Below, one piece after another: positions 6,016 to 6,086 of a DNA stretch of 6,086 bases (position 1 is the first letter of the stretch; each line of letters opens with the position of its first letter). This stretch comes from Deltaproteobacteria bacterium. GTDB lineage: Bacteria; Desulfobacterota; Desulfobacteria; Desulfobacterales; C00003060. The stretch spans positions 1-6,086 of the forward strand of contig JAFDFO010000131.1 of the NCBI GenBank assembly GCA_019309815.1, given 5' to 3'. Position numbers and translations under genes: made by a program. The notes below the pieces were generated by a model. That model had not been told where the DNA came from. It did no database searches and saw only the letters and a program-made list of their open reading frames with translations.

Positions 6016-6049
6016 GTTGACGCCGCCTATCACATGTAGTATACGTCAC

Positions 6050-6072
6050 ACTGCGTCCGAGGGCAGTTTTTT
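6050..6072 (+). terminator. weak plus-strand hairpin followed by a T tract
   Basis: ACTGC (6050-6054) and GCAGT (6063-6067) form a 5-bp stem with an 8-base loop, running directly into six T residues. It has the shape of an intrinsic terminator for plus-strand transcription. The stem is short and no plus-strand gene precedes it in the window, so chance is a real alternative. Confidence 0.25.
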
Positions 6073-6086
6073 CTATCTTGTTGTCC

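Noticed and set aside
5994..6020. 8-codon plus-strand ORF behind a perfect AGGAGG
   Set aside because: The AGGAGG-ATG arrangement is attractive, but the peptide is tiny and ends before any gene, and the region fits the mpgP leader; the similar site at 5102-5123 encodes only two residues.
6024..6050. CRP-like TGTGA half sites upstream of mpgP
   Set aside because: The two TGTGA copies are direct rather than inverted, so they do not form the usual CRP/FNR-type palindrome.

Overview
The window carries six protein-coding genes, all on the minus strand, at about half G+C by eye, with no RNA gene, CRISPR array or recognisable insertion sequence. In transcription order (high to low coordinates) they are: a mannosyl-3-phosphoglycerate phosphatase (mpgP), a CDP-alcohol phosphatidyltransferase, a NIL-domain dicluster ferredoxin, the tRNA 2-thiouridylase mnmA, the tRNA t6A37 methylthiotransferase mtaB, and an MscS-type mechanosensitive channel cut by the left window edge. 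The NIL-ferredoxin, the three-cysteine form of MnmA and the overall gene style suggest an anaerobic bacterium of the Desulfobacterota (former Deltaproteobacteria). That placement is inference, since no marker gene is present.

Right part (about 5014-6086): mpgP follows a 133-base leader with a possible promoter. A perfect stem-loop spans its stop codon, a second hairpin lies in the 133-base gap that follows, and then comes the phosphatidyltransferase, which begins with TTG. The mannosyl-3-phosphoglycerate synthase that should feed MpgP is not in the window.

Centre (2658-4294): a TTGACA promoter in the 163-base gap at 4200-4362 probably drives a three-gene operon, NIL-ferredoxin, mnmA and mtaB. 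The last two overlap by ATGA. Both enzymes put sulfur into tRNA (s2U34 and ms2t6A37). The MnmA has Cys-x-x-Cys plus a third Cys rather than the Asp-x-x-Cys of E. coli, a pattern compatible with an Fe-S cluster. The adjacent ferredoxin may therefore be its electron or sulfur-delivery partner. This is the most interesting hypothesis of the window. The mnmA start lacks a Shine-Dalgarno sequence and is preceded by a C-rich tract whose complement is a full G-quadruplex motif.

Left part (1-1347): a 331-base gap (1017-1347) holds three successive imperfect hairpins that look like a decayed, possibly dispersed repeat. The MscS-family gene follows, with a signal peptide, several membrane helices, the conserved pore helix and the start of the beta domain. 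MscS and mannosylglycerate metabolism both fit osmotic adaptation, but nothing in the sequence shows that they are co-regulated.
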